A program made the translations under genes and the position numbers. The notes under the pieces were generated by a model. That model saw nothing but the letters and a program-made list of their open reading frames with translations, was not told the origin of the DNA and ran no database searches. A DNA stretch of 64,000 nt from Pyropia yezoensis (Eukaryota; Rhodophyta; Bangiophyceae; Bangiales; Bangiaceae): contig CM020618.1 in NCBI GenBank assembly GCA_009829735.1, positions 19,701,346-19,765,345 of the forward strand, read 5' to 3'. Shown here one piece after another: positions 45,863 through 57,263 of the stretch (position 1 is the stretch's first letter; each line of letters starts with the position of its first letter).

Positions 45863-46921
45863 GTGCAACGGGGGGGGTGGCAGAGGAGGGGGCCACCCAG
45901 GCCGAACGGGAGAAGTGAGAAGGGTCGTGAGGATGGTGAGCAAGCGATGGGGACACGGGGAGTGCAGGGCCACTGGGAAAAACGACGAGGGCACCGACGG
46001 CCGCGGCGGCTACAGCTGTAGCGTGCGCCTGTGGCAAGCGGCAGTGCACCCCAGCACGGCCGCCGGAGTGATCGTCGTGCGCCAGCGCCAGCGCGCGCGT
46101 ACGTGAGGGTTGACGGTTTTCTCCTGGGAGTGAGGGCGCGCGCCTGCGCCAGCGCGCGCGCGCGCCGTCGGAGGGCGCGGAAACTGGTCGCCGAGCGTGC
46201 GCGCGAAAAGTGGTCGGGGCGCGCGCGCGTGAGCGTGTGACGCTTTGCAAGTGGCATCTGAACCCCACGTCACCCCATTCTACCTGAGAGGTCTCCAGCG
46301 AGGCCGTAGTGGCCGATGAAATTGGATGCCCTTAGCTGACCGTGCACCTGAACCCCACCTCTCATTTCAATCTGAACCCCACCCCCATCCCGGGCCCGCC
46401 CCGAAATGCACGTCATTTACACCTGCGGAGCACAAATCATGTAGTCTGCCTGTCGCGACATCCGCATTTCGACAGCAAGAGTGGCGCATAAAACGTGCTG
46501 CAGATGAGAGAAAAGAGGCTCTGAACTGTTGTGGAATTGACCGCCCGGCTTTTTTTTTTGTTGTCCTCGTCCGTCTCATGATGGCCGTCGTGATGGTGGT
46601 CAAAGACGAGCTCGCCGGTTGGTTCTGCATCCCGGAGGTCGTGAATGCAACGCGCCTGCGGGCCAAAACGACTCCCACAGCTCTGCAGGGGCCACCCTGC
46701 AATCAGCCAGCAGGCCAAATGCGGCCAAAAAACGCGTTTTTAAAGGTACCTTGTGATAGATCCTCTGCGCTGTTTGCGCGCGCGCTCCTTTCTTCACTGT
46801 GCCCATGCGACGCGTTGCCACCCATGACCGCTCACCCCCTTACATTGCGACGGAGTCTCCCCGCGCTTTGTCGTCAGGCTGGTCGCCCTCCCCCCCCTTC
46901 CCTCTCTGTGCAGGTGCAGAG
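45863..46921. other. Upstream region of the cyclophilin gene
   Basis: Contains alternating CG tracts (46152-46165 and 46219-46229), which favour Z-DNA, and three copies of CTGAACCCCA (46258, 46348, 46372), the reverse complement of the repeat at 20401-20740. The last few hundred bases before 46922 should hold the promoter. No separate gene was recognised. Confidence 0.5.
46258..46381 (-). repeat. TGGGGTTCAG-type repeats, second cluster
   Basis: CTGAACCCCA occurs at 46258, 46348 and 46372. Around the first copy, the minus-strand sequence GTAGAATGGGGTGACGTGGG corresponds closely to plus-strand sequence at about 20715-20734, so the two clusters belong to one dispersed repeat. Confidence 0.55.
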
Positions 46922-48344
46922 ATGAACCGTGGGGGCCCTCGCCTGATCCCCCTATCCAGCAATGGTTCGCCCCCTCGCCCGCCGCGGCGCTTCGTCCTGC
47001 CCCTGACCGTCATTGCCGTCCTCTCGGCGGTCATTGTCGTGGCCTTCTTCGTTGCCCGCGGCGGCGGCGGCGGCAGCAGCAGCGAAGACGACGGCAGCAG
47101 CGCGGACAAGACTGCCGGCCAGGCCGCTGTGGTGGGCGACAGCGCGGCCGGCCAGGAAGAGCAGTCCCTGACGACTGTCATTGGCGCGTCGACGGCAGCG
47201 GTGGGGAGCCGCGCCTTCTTTGACCTCACCCACAACGGCTCGTCCATTGGGCGGCTGACGCTGGGCCTCTTTGACGAGCGCGCGCCCAAGACGGTGGCCA
47301 ACTTTGTGGCGCTTGCTGCGGGCAAAGGCGGGCCCCCCGTGGATGGCGTGCCCGGCACGGGCACCGCCGGCTACGCGGGCGTCCCCTTCCACCGCATCAT
47401 TGCCGGCTTTATGGCGCAGGGTGGGGACTATGAGCGGGGGGATGGCCGCGGTGGCAAGTCCATCTACCCGGGGGGGGCATTTGACGATGAGCCGTTTATC
47501 ACCACCCACGACGACCGGGGGGTGCTGTCCATGGCCAACAGCGGGCCAGGCACCAACGGCGCGCAGTTCTTTATTACATTCAAGGCGGTACGCTTCTTCT
47601 CTTTGGAGCGGCGGGTGGGGCGGTCGAGGGGGGGGTGGGCGGGTCGTATTTTTGGGGCCGGCGCGTCGCCCACTGCCGCGAGGCACCGCTAGTCGGCCGC
47701 TGTGTCTGGGCTAGTCTGCCCCGCGGCAGGCGTTAAGTGGTGCACGGGACGGCCAGCAGTGGGACAATGGACGTGGCGCTGCTACTCTGAGTTCTCACCT
47801 CGATGTGAGGTTGTGTCCTTCGTGGCTGCCTGATGCTGTGAATGACTGCTGGTTTCTTTACTGCCCATTTCTCCCCCTGCGACCGCGAGGTGCTCGTGCC
47901 CGCCCCTGCACCACCTCCCCTCACCTTCATTCCCTTCACCCCCTTGCTCCCGTCACCTCTCCCGCGGCGCCCCTGCTCCCCTGCGCCCCTGCACCTCTGC
48001 CCCGTCCCGTTCTCCGCTGTCGCCACGCCCCCCGCCCACGCCCACCCACCCCCTTCCCCCCACAACCGCCGCCGCTGTCGGCGGCCAAATCCGTGTGCCG
48101 ATGCGGTGACTCGCCCCCCCCTGCTGCTCTTTGCTCTTGGTGAGCGCGCCTCCCTCGCCCCCCCCCCACCCTTTCCCTGCCATCCCCGCCCCAGACGTCC
48201 TGGCTGGACGGCAAGCATGTGGTGTTTGGCCGCGTCGTCGACGGCGGCAGCGTCCTTGACGAGGTGGAGAGGGTAGACACAGGGGGGGGGAGCCACCCCG
48301 TTACACCGCTTGTTATTGCTGCGTGCGGCGTGGTGGAGGAGTGA
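46922..48344 (+). CDS. Cyclophilin-type peptidyl-prolyl isomerase with N-terminal membrane anchor
   Basis: Two exons, 46922-47587 and 48195-48344, joined across a 607-bp C-rich GT-AG intron in phase 0, giving 271 residues. Cyclophilins speed cis-trans isomerisation of peptide bonds before proline. Residues about 24-45 (FVLPLTVIAVLSAVIVVAFFV) form one hydrophobic segment after a short basic, Pro-rich end, so the protein is probably a type II membrane or secretory-pathway protein; a Gly/Ser/acidic linker follows. The catalytic region FHRIIAGFMAQGGDYERG holds the Arg, Phe, Met and Gln used by the family, and GTNGAQFFITF plus SWLDGKHVVFGRVVDG hold the active-site Trp and His. The ATG at 46922 fits the anchor; an upstream in-frame start at 46799 would bury it and is less likely. 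Confidence 0.9.
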
Positions 48345-49536
48345 GCGCGGTGGCGCGCGCGGGTCGGCTGGGCTCGCCGCTTTTCTTTTTTTTTTTTGTC
48401 CCTGACTGGAGACGATTGAGGGATAACGGGGGGGGGGAGGGAGGTCAAGAGAGGGCCACGCAGGGGGCGTCTCGCAACCACTTCTTCGTCAGTTTTATGC
48501 CTACATTGACGGGCGCATTGCATCTGGCCTCCCGCCGGGGGGATGGGAGGTTCGCCGCGTGCCCTTGCTGCCAACGCAGTGACAGTGGCGCACTCGCCGC
48601 TCCCTCTCCCCCACCCGCCACCACAAACGCCCCTACGAGTGCCAAGGTGGTCAGGAGGAGCGATGGCGACGGCGCAGGCCGGAGGGAGGCCTACGGCAAG
48701 CTACCTCCGCAGCCGCCGCCACGGCTTCCACCACCCCGTCCTCCTGAAGTCTGTGGGCAGCCGCCGACAACCAACAGCCGCCGACGACCACCCATATGGC
48801 TGCTTGCCCGCCGAGCCCGGCCGACCGCTGGCAGGCAACCACGGCCGAGCCGCCTGCACCACCGCCTTGCCCGTCCCCTCTCGCCCGCTCTCCCCCGCCT
48901 CCCCGCCCGTCCGCCGGCCCGCCCGCCCACGCCCGCGCGCGCTCACCCGTCTGCGCGATGCCACCGTGTCCCCGCCACCCGCCGTCGCCGCCACACGACC
49001 ACTGGCCGCCGCGGCTCGTCGCGTGCGGTGCGGCCCGCCCCATCCGCGCTACCACTGGCCTAGGGCCGCCACCCTCAGCCCAGACGGGTGCCACCAGCGG
49101 TCGGCGGCCTTCAGCTGTGTCGCAGCCGTACCGCAGGCGGCAGCGCGCGCGGGGTGGCGCCGGCCAAGCAGCGGCTGGAGACACGCCACGACTGGGGGGC
49201 GCGGGTACGCCGGCACCCCCCCACCCACCCCCCACAAAAAGAAACGTCACCGGCTGGTGCAGTACACCACGACCCCACTACGGCGGCACTGCGCCTCCTC
49301 CCCCACCCTCCCCGCAGTGGCGGCACAAAAAAAGAGGGCGGGCGTGGCGGCTGGGGCGCTGTCACGTCAGGGTACGTCCCTTGAACGGCCTGCCGCTGCC
49401 GCACCCGGTGGTTGCCGCGGCCACCCCGCCGTGGCGGTGCACGTGCCACAGGCGGCAGGTCACCCCACCCATACCGCGCTCGCGCGCACCCCCCCGACCC
49501 ACCGCCCAGGGCAGAGAGCGGGGTTTTGAGGCGCCG
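48345..49536. other. GC-rich intergenic stretch between convergent genes
   Basis: The cyclophilin and the minus-strand OXLD1-like gene converge here. Pro/Arg-rich frames are open on both strands and in several phases at once, including a 328-codon and part of a 492-codon plus-strand frame. None has a family motif. Confidence 0.5.
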
Positions 49537-50141
49537 TCAGGTCGCCCCCCCCCCCCCTCCCCCCCTCCCCACCGTCGCAGACGAGCCCATCGAAGCCAAC
49601 GGCGCCACCGCTGTCGCCGTCGCCGCCGCGTCCGCAGCGGCGCGCCGCGCCTTGACCGCCGCCGTGTACGCCCGTTGGGCGTCAAAGTAGATCTCCCACA
49701 CGCACGTGTCACAGCCATTGCCGCAGCACTCGTACTCTTCGGGCATGACGGGGGGGATGAGGGGGGGGAGCGACGGCGTCACTGCCGCCGCAGCCGCCGA
49801 CGCCGACGCTGTCCCCGTCCCCGGCGCGACTGCCGCGGTGGCCGGCGGCGGTGGCGACGCGTCGCCGACGGCCCCGCGGGTGGCGGCTGCGGCGGCGACG
49901 GAGGCGGGGGTGGCCGCAGAAGCGGCGGCGGGGGGGGGGGGGGCGCCACCGCTAGACGGACGCCACCCGCACCGGTAGCCGTCGTCGCCGAGACGGTCTG
50001 GGACGGCACGGCCAGGAGCCACGTCCCCTTGCCGCCACCACCGCCGCCGACACCACTGAGACTGGCGCCGCCACGACCGCCGCCGTCCCTACCGGCGAGC
50101 CGCCACGCCGCACCAGCACAGCGGACCACCCTGGCGGCCAT
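49537..50141 (-). CDS. Oxidoreductase-like (OXLD1/PF09791 type) small protein
   Basis: The motif PPVMPEEYECCGNGC followed by DTCVWEIYFDAQRAYTAAV is the Cys-rich signature of the oxidoreductase-like N-terminal family (plant members have CCGSGC..CVWDVY); its biochemical role is not established and human OXLD1 is linked to mitochondria. The likely start is the ATG at 50141 (MAARVVRCAGAAWRLA), a basic, Ala-rich segment that could be a mitochondrial presequence. That frame differs from the motif frame. A 95-bp intron with donor GTAGGG (from 50092) and acceptor CCCAG (ending 49998) would join them in phase to give 169 residues. Alternatively a long C run near 49928-49942 has a variable length. The middle is Ala/Pro low complexity. 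Confidence 0.7.
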
Positions 50142-53100
50142 GGGGGAGTGTGCGGGGAGAAGGGGGGGGAGCGGGGCGGGGGAGGAAAGGCGTGCAGTTG
50201 TGGCGTGCAGGTGGGATAGGGGCCGTGCGCGGGGGAGGCGCGCCACATCACCGCGCAGCCAACCTCGTCCGTGACCTGGCGCAACGACCCCAAATCGTTG
50301 GAACGGGGGCTACAAAGTGCGCAAGGGTGCCTGCCGTACAGCCGGGTCATGACTGTACTGAACGAACCGCGGAGAGGTCCGATTCTACTGGTGGGATGAA
50401 CATTTGAGTAGCTAGTGTGAGTCACATGTCGACCACTCTCACTGAGATCCAAGGTTCCCGTGGACTAAAAGAAAAGCACAACACACGTGCTTCTAAAGGA
50501 CACCGAGGCGAGTAAGAAGTGTATTTTTTTTTTTCTGAGTGCTTCTGTTCTCTCTGAGCTACAAGCGAGAAAAGCCCTACGGACTGAAAGTCTCGCTCCG
50601 GGATTGTCGACCAGTCCATTAAGCCAATGGAAACACCCGGATCTGCGATCGACCTGGGTCTGCGGCGCATGGTGAGCGAATCAATCACGCTGAGTGTAGC
50701 ACGACCACGCACATTGGGCCACCTGGGTGCTATTTGACGCCGTCAGAAATACACTCTGAAGTAGAGAGAAAAGCACTGCGTGGAGGGCGTCGACCCCCAG
50801 GTGTTGATGCTGGACCAGACAGTGGACAACGTCTATGTCCATCTGCTGGTGGAAGGTCTCATGCCCAGGTCATGTGTGCTTCTCGTGCTGTTGGAAGCAA
50901 GCAGCGAAGAAAAATACATCCTTCAAGAATCGGCCTGCTTGGGGCCGTCAGGCGGGTCGACACACACATTTTTCGGCACTGGTCGACATTTGGCACCTAC
51001 TAGCTATGTCGTGAGAAACGTGCAATCGTGCATGCCCGGGGCTCCCACGTTGCACGATTCGCGAGGACACTGCATAGAAACGGAAAACGTGTTTGCAGTA
51101 GAGACACTTCCATAAAATCACATCCTGTCACGCAAAGTCACAAATTCTTTTTGCAGCATGGCCCCTCTCTTCGAGTCTTTGGCACCGCACTACCAACAGA
51201 TCGGTGCATGTCCACGAGACAGGCGACAGACCATCGTCTTCAAAAGAATGTGCGCTTTACGTCCATGTTATTTTTTTTTTTAAACATTGAAAACTGGCCA
51301 CGTGGTGGTCTCAAAAGTGCAACATCCAATATACCTGCTTCCTCTTTGCCGCCGCAGTCGGACCGTCGTCGTCTGTGACGGAAGCGTCGTGCTGCTGCTG
51401 CTGCTCGTAACCCCAGCTGCCCTGCTCGTCCTGGCCGCCCTCTCCGCTCGGCCTCGCTGTCACCTGCAGGGTCAGGGGCTGCTGCGGCTGGTGCTCGTTG
51501 CCCGCCGGCGGCCGCTTCACGTAGTGCGGCCGCTGGGTGGTCGACGACCAGGCTCATTCTTGTATCGGCGGCCTCGCGGCCCACGGGCAGCGACAGCTCC
51601 CGTGACGGAGGCGATGGTCCGATCCCGCGCGCTCGGCCAGGCGACCCTGCCAAAAGAGACATCGGAACCCCCGGCGGATCTGGCACTTGAAGAGCTGCGC
51701 CTGGTCGGCCCCCCAGCACCCACGCGTGTCGGGTACGCCGGGCGGAGGCCGCGCCGCCCACGGGCACCCACACTGCCACCGGCAAAGCGCATAATTCGGC
51801 CCCATGTGCTGCGCCCGGCGACAAACGGAGCCTAGGGGCCAGAGACTGCGTCGTCGCTCGTCCTGGCTGATAGGTCGCGCCGGTGGCCCACCGGCAGGTG
51901 GACTTTTTCCCGTGCCTTGACCGCCCCCGCCTGCCCCACCGCCATTTGGGACCGTCGTGTCCGTTCAGCGCCGCGGGATATAGAGGCAGCACGGGAGAGA
52001 GAGGCTCGTCCGCCGAGCGTCGATCGCAGCACAATGGGCCGCGCTGCGGCTCACGGGCGCAACCAGGCTAGCAGCGATTAAGGCGGCTCAGGCGGCTCAG
52101 GTCTGGGCCACAGGACATGGCGCGTCCAGGCTACGCACCCCGAGGACGGAGCGAGCCCCCACCAAAAAAGGCGCAAAAGTTGCGCGCACAAACCGGCGGC
52201 CGCAAAAATGCGGCCGACCGTCCGCGTGTCCACTGCGGCAGGGGCGCGGCCACCACGGCTGCGGCCGCGCAGGGGCACGGAGCGACGAAAAGCCAAGCGG
52301 CACCGTCTCCTTTCCTGTCCTTGGCCGCACGAGAGTGACGCGCGGCCAAAAACGCACCAACTGCAAAGACCGTGCGGCCCCTCAGAAAGTATGGGGAACG
52401 CACCTCCACCCGTGGGGGCGAAAACAGGGTACGTGCCCCAGCTGCGTCTATCGTGCGGCCGCAGCAGTCATTGGGGGACGGGAGACGACCCGCCCCACCC
52501 TTGCGGCCGCAAGAAAGAGGGCGAGCTGGGTACGGCACGTGCGGCACCCGCCGGTAGTCGTCTCGGCAGGCGCGCGGGCGAGGCGCTGCCCAGAAGCAGG
52601 ATGGCTGCGCTTGGGGCGGCCGCCCCGACGTGGTCGCCTTCCAGGGAGGCGCCCCTGCCGCGCAGCTGCCGGCTCGATCGGCAGCGACCGCTTCCGGCAG
52701 CGAATTAGCCTCTCACAGGTGGCGGCCGATTCCCCTCTGTGTCCCGGGGGTCACGGGGGCGGCCACTGGAGGAAAGAGGAGGGAATGTGCATCTGTCAGC
52801 TCCGACCTCTCCCTTGGCCCCTCCTCGCTCGGTGGCCGACCGAGCTCGCTAATGTGGCGGCCGAGGATCGGCCGCAGATCGCTGGCCGCCCCCGCCCACG
52901 GGCGTGCGGTGTGGGGGCCGGGGGGGGGGGGGCACGGAACACCAGGCGACGCGCGGCGGTCTGGGGGGCCCACGAAAAACCGCCAGCGTCTGCCGTCCGG
53001 AGCACCCCCGACTGCCGGGGCCAACCGAGGAAGGGACCAACCGACGGAGAGCCCACCGACACGCCACGTAGCACCACCCTCGTGCGGGACTGTGAGAATC

Positions 53101-53497
53101 GGGCGTCCGTCGCCATGGCCGACCAGAGGCCACAGGGGAGGGGACTGTGCCGGGGACGGGGCGGCGGGCGGCGCGTGGTGTGTGCGCCGGTGGGAGTGCT
53201 CAGAGGCCAGAACGCCACGCCGCGTACAACCCGCCGCGATCCAGGCCCCCCGTGCGGCGCCCCCCCAAGCGGCCGTTCGCCCGCTGCACGCCCAGTTAAG
53301 GGGGCCTGTTTGCGGTCATCTGACTTTGTGCCCCCGTGAAGCAAAGTGAAGCACAGACCGTAGAAACAAGAATGTGCGTAAAATAGAAGAGCTCATAGCG
53401 CATCTGATCGTGTCTGCCTAGGATACTTCTTTCCAGTCAGACTGGCCTCAGCGGCCTGTTTATGCCTCTCTTGCTCGGCCTTCCGCGTTCTCTCTGG
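50142..53497. other. Intergenic region, no gene recognised
   Basis: From 50280 to 51300 composition is moderate, with T runs and short frames (for example 50780-51115 on plus) that match nothing known. From 51300 to 52050 overlapping frames are open on both strands; a minus-strand segment with SWGYEQQQQHDASV near 51400 could be the end of a spliced protein, but no partner exon was found. From 52100 to 53340 the sequence is rich in GGCCGC with long Arg/Pro-rich frames in several phases, resembling 16.6-17.7 kb in character. Confidence 0.4.
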
Positions 53498-56400
53498 TGT
53501 GGCAGTATTGACCCCAGGTAGGGGGGGCAACACGTGCCATGCAAGGGGCGGCAGGCAACTAGCCTGACCCGTTTCTCCCCATGCATTTGGGTCCTCAGTC
53601 CAACATGGCTGGTTCCGACCCCCCGTCGTCTGGGGAGTACACGGGTGACGCACGGACTTCAGTGCCTTTGAGTACTGGTGAGACACAGGTAGGTGGACCT
53701 AGGGTCGCAAAGGGACTAGAGGTCCCTCAAGCCAGCAGGACTGGGAGTACGGGCGGGCAACAGGCCACCCCGACTCAGTCGGGAGTTCATTCGGGTGACA
53801 CTTCTAATGTTGGTGGGCCGAAGTCCGGCCACCGTGTCGCACACAACGGGAACGTCCCAAGGTGAGAGGACTATCCCTGAGGGATCTACTCGGGCTGGAA
53901 CCAACTTTGGCATGGAGCCGTCGCCAACTAGGCTCTCGGAGGACGGCGGACCTCCGTTGGTTGGCGATGGGCTCGCGCCTATGCCCCCGGTTGAGGCCTC
54001 GGAGGACCGTGGTTATCCCTCAGATGGACTCCCGGAGGCGGACGGAGACTCAACTGGAGTCGATAATCCACTCCTCGCGGAAACCCTCCGTCGGGAGGCG
54101 ACCAATGTGTTGCGGCAGACTTTGCCAGACCTGGTGGTCACGATGACAAATACCATTCTGAATCAGATTGTGGCGAGTTTGCCAGATGGTCTCAATGTCC
54201 AGACCGGCTTGGGGCTTTCGAGCCCGCAGGCGCAGGGGACACTTCCCCCTTTGCCTGTCTCGGGTCGCCCCGTACCGGGGGCGACTCCTGTGACTCCAAA
54301 CGAGGGCGCCACACCATTCTCGGTGGGGCGTACGCCCTTTACGGGGCAACTCCCCTCAGAAGCGCCGGTGGCTACGCCAAGCTCGCCGCGACAGACGGCA
54401 GGCACTGCGGGTCAACTCACCCCGTTGCCTCAGCGGCTTTCCTGTCAACGTGAGGTGCCGCCCAAGATCCAGGTAGCCAACCCGGTCTACCAGAAGATCT
54501 TTGAATGTGAGACCTACGCCCTCCACAATAAGTCGGTGGCGTACGGTCCTATTCAGGCCCGAGCTATGGGCCGCGCCAAGAAGAATGCACTTCACTCTTT
54601 TGGGCACAAAGCGGAGTGGGATGGAACTCCCCCCCTCCGTGTCTTTGAGTTCCTACGTCGTCTCACAGAAGTCTGTGACGACAATGCCATAAGTGAAGGC
54701 ATGGCTGTCTATATGTTACAGGAGTTCACCAAGGGCGACCTACATGTTTATGTTACAGGAGTTCACCAAGGGCGACCTACGGACAAAGCTCGTGTCCGTC
54801 ATGCCCAGTTCCTCAAGTGGAGTCGCTGGCGAGGTGACGTCCTACTTCGAGCTCGTCAACTGGTTCTTGAGAGCTACGGTGGATGAAGCCGCGTTGGCTT
54901 CTGAAGTCGAGGAGTTTACGCAAGCTCATCAGGAAGAGACTGAGGGCGACTTGTCCTTTGCGGAGCGGGTTCGTAAGCTCAACAATCGTTGTGGCCTTCT
55001 TCATCCACAAGCCGTGGTGAAGAGTTGGTTTGTGGAAGGACTCCATTGGTCAGTCCGTATGCAGACCCGGGAGCATAATACTGCTCGGGCGACGCTGGCC
55101 GAGATGGCCAGGTTCGCCTTCCGCAGAGTTGAGGCCTACCGCAAGTTGCGGGAGGAACAACGCCAAGAGCGTCAGGCCGAGTTGGCGAAAAAACGAGAAG
55201 AGGCGCGCCTGGCCAGAGAGCTACGAGAGGCACGCCGAATCCGCAAGGATAAGGTAGTAGCTTCCGTGGGAACTTCCCAGGGTACGTCATCGGCTTCCCA
55301 AGTCGGGAAGACCCCCGTGGGAACTGACCGTCGGTGCTGGATCTGCAACGCCGATGGACACTTGGCATATGATTGCCGTATGCTGAGTAAACGCATTCGA
55401 CAACTCGTTAAGAATGCGAGTAAGAAGTCGGCTACGGGCGAAGTACGTTCACGCCGCGAGAGTGGACCTCGACCGGTAGTGGCGGTCCTCACACCCCTAG
55501 CGGAAGGGGCGGGCACGTCGTCCTCGAACTCGTCGTCCTTCCCTTCGCCCTCGGATTCCGACGCCAAATCAGCAGGAAACGAATGACCGTTGGAGTTGGC
55601 CGTCCTAAGCTCACAACGGCAGCCTCGGCCAAGTGGGCCAAGAGGACGAACCAACACTGTCGAAGACTGTGCCGACCTAAGGGGGTTTGCCCACCTCGGG
55701 TAAGACTCCTCAAGGACGAAAACCCACGTCGGGTCATCGCGGTGCTGACGCGTGAGAACTTCCAGGTGGCTTGCCGGGTGCAACTAGCCCCCGGTCGTGG
55801 CTGTTGTGCCCGTATCGAACGTGGTACCGGTTCGTGAGCCTCCTTGATACGCAAGTCGCTTTCACCCTAGGAGGTGGAGCTCCAACGTTGGTGGTCCGAG
55901 GCCGACCATATGATCGACATCAACGGTGGGGTACTTCTTATTGTTGGTACCGTAACCCTACCAACTACGAGCGGGTCCCATGAGGTCGACGTGACCAGGG
56001 GAGGAGTTGCCAATTGGTCGGTGCCCCTGCTTCCGGGCACCCCCGATTGGGTCAAGTTGATGAATGGGGAGACCATCCCCATCCTTGGTAAGGAAACGTC
56101 TGTGGCTCCTGTGACCGTATCACAGTCGAAGCCTGTTAGTTTCGTGAGGTAGGTGTCCACTGCTACCTTGCGTTTGGCCCGTAAGATCATGCTCATGCTG
56201 CCTCCCAACTTGGTGGCACATGTTGACGTTGAAACTGATTATTCAGGGAGCGGGCTGGTGCACCCTTACCCCCGTCTTTCTTGTAACCACCAAGTGCATG
56301 TTGCCCTTGGCACGATAGACTCCAAAGCCGGAGTCCCGTGGAAGGTCCAGGTGATGAACCTCAGTTCCACCCCCAAGTACTTCAAGTCGGGAGCCAAGTT

Positions 56401-56538
56401 CGGCTATATCGACCAACATTAGGGACCGATAGTAGCGGTCTCCCTCAGCGCGGGCGCGAGTAGCGACCCGAAGTCTGGAGAGGAGAAGCATCAATCCAAG
56501 CCGGCCGCCTCTTCTCGACCCCATGTGAACATGGAGAA

Positions 56539-56556
56539 CAGGCCCTGTCATAAGTA
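56539..56556 (+). repeat. Left terminal inverted repeat of the hAT element
   Basis: CAGGCCCTGTCATAAGTA is matched perfectly by the complement of 63780-63797. The duplication ATGGAGAA directly precedes it. Confidence 0.95.
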
Positions 56557-57263
56557 GATGATGGGTGAGTACTTTCTACAGTATGAGTGCCAGTATACCC
56601 GTACTGGCGGCTTTTTGCAGACGCTGATACTGCACTCTGTCCCGTGAGAAGGCACGCACTCATACTCGTGCCGGTCGCTCAGTAGGTATTTCACGAGTAT
56701 TAGTTGCGCACAAGGCAGTGCCTCATACGACCCACAAGAGCGGTCTGTCGGGTGCAGCCAGTACGGTGAAAGCGCAGTTTCTGTGCGCTTCTGTTAATAA
56801 ACAGGTCCGTTTATGCCTTCGAAATGGACCCACACGGTTACCGCCCGTCCCGCCGGTCTCCTCTGCGTCGCTGGCGACGGATGCGTGCGCGCACTGTTGG
56901 CGATGGAAGCAGACACCACCGACCAAAACAGAGCAGTTGCCCGCCTCCAGGTTCAGAGGAAGGGACAGAGGTGCCGCGCTCGGTGACCGACCCCGCGTGG
57001 CAATGTAGCGGCAAGACATTGGTTCCTTGTTGCCAGACTCGGGGTTCCTTGGGTGCCTCCCACCGCTCAGTTGGCCCACACGCGCCTGCCTACCGTCCCG
57101 TCGAGGCCTCCCTGTACTTTTCCTGTCAAACCGGTGCCTGTCGCCTTATCCACGGCAAAGGGAGGCACGGGCCCTTCCCCCCCCCCCCGCTCTCTCTTTC
57201 GTCCCGCTCACGCACTCCCCTTCCCTGCCCCCCCCATTGCCCACGCTCCGCTGAACGGGCGGC
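56557..57263. other. hAT left subterminal region and transposase leader
   Basis: The first ~150 bp hold several short copies of a GAGTAC/GTACTC-like motif (GTGAGTACTTTC near 56566, GAGTGCCAGTATA near 56586, CACTCATACTCG near 56656, CACGAGTATTAG near 56692). The right end of the element has similar motifs. Such subterminal motifs are typical transposase binding sites in hAT elements. The rest up to 57263 should contain the transposase promoter and leader. Confidence 0.5.

Noticed and set aside
48543-50274. 328- and 492-codon plus-strand frames
   Set aside because: Pro/Arg-rich composition artefacts; the second one runs antisense over the OXLD1-like gene, which has a real motif.
51311-51520. 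Possible last exon of an RNA-binding protein (Gln-rich SWGYEQQQQ segment)
   Set aside because: The frame is short, has no visible upstream exon or domain, and overlaps other open frames.
52335-53349. 334- and 239-codon plus-strand frames
   Set aside because: They overlap in different phases within GGCCGC-rich sequence and show no recognisable domain.
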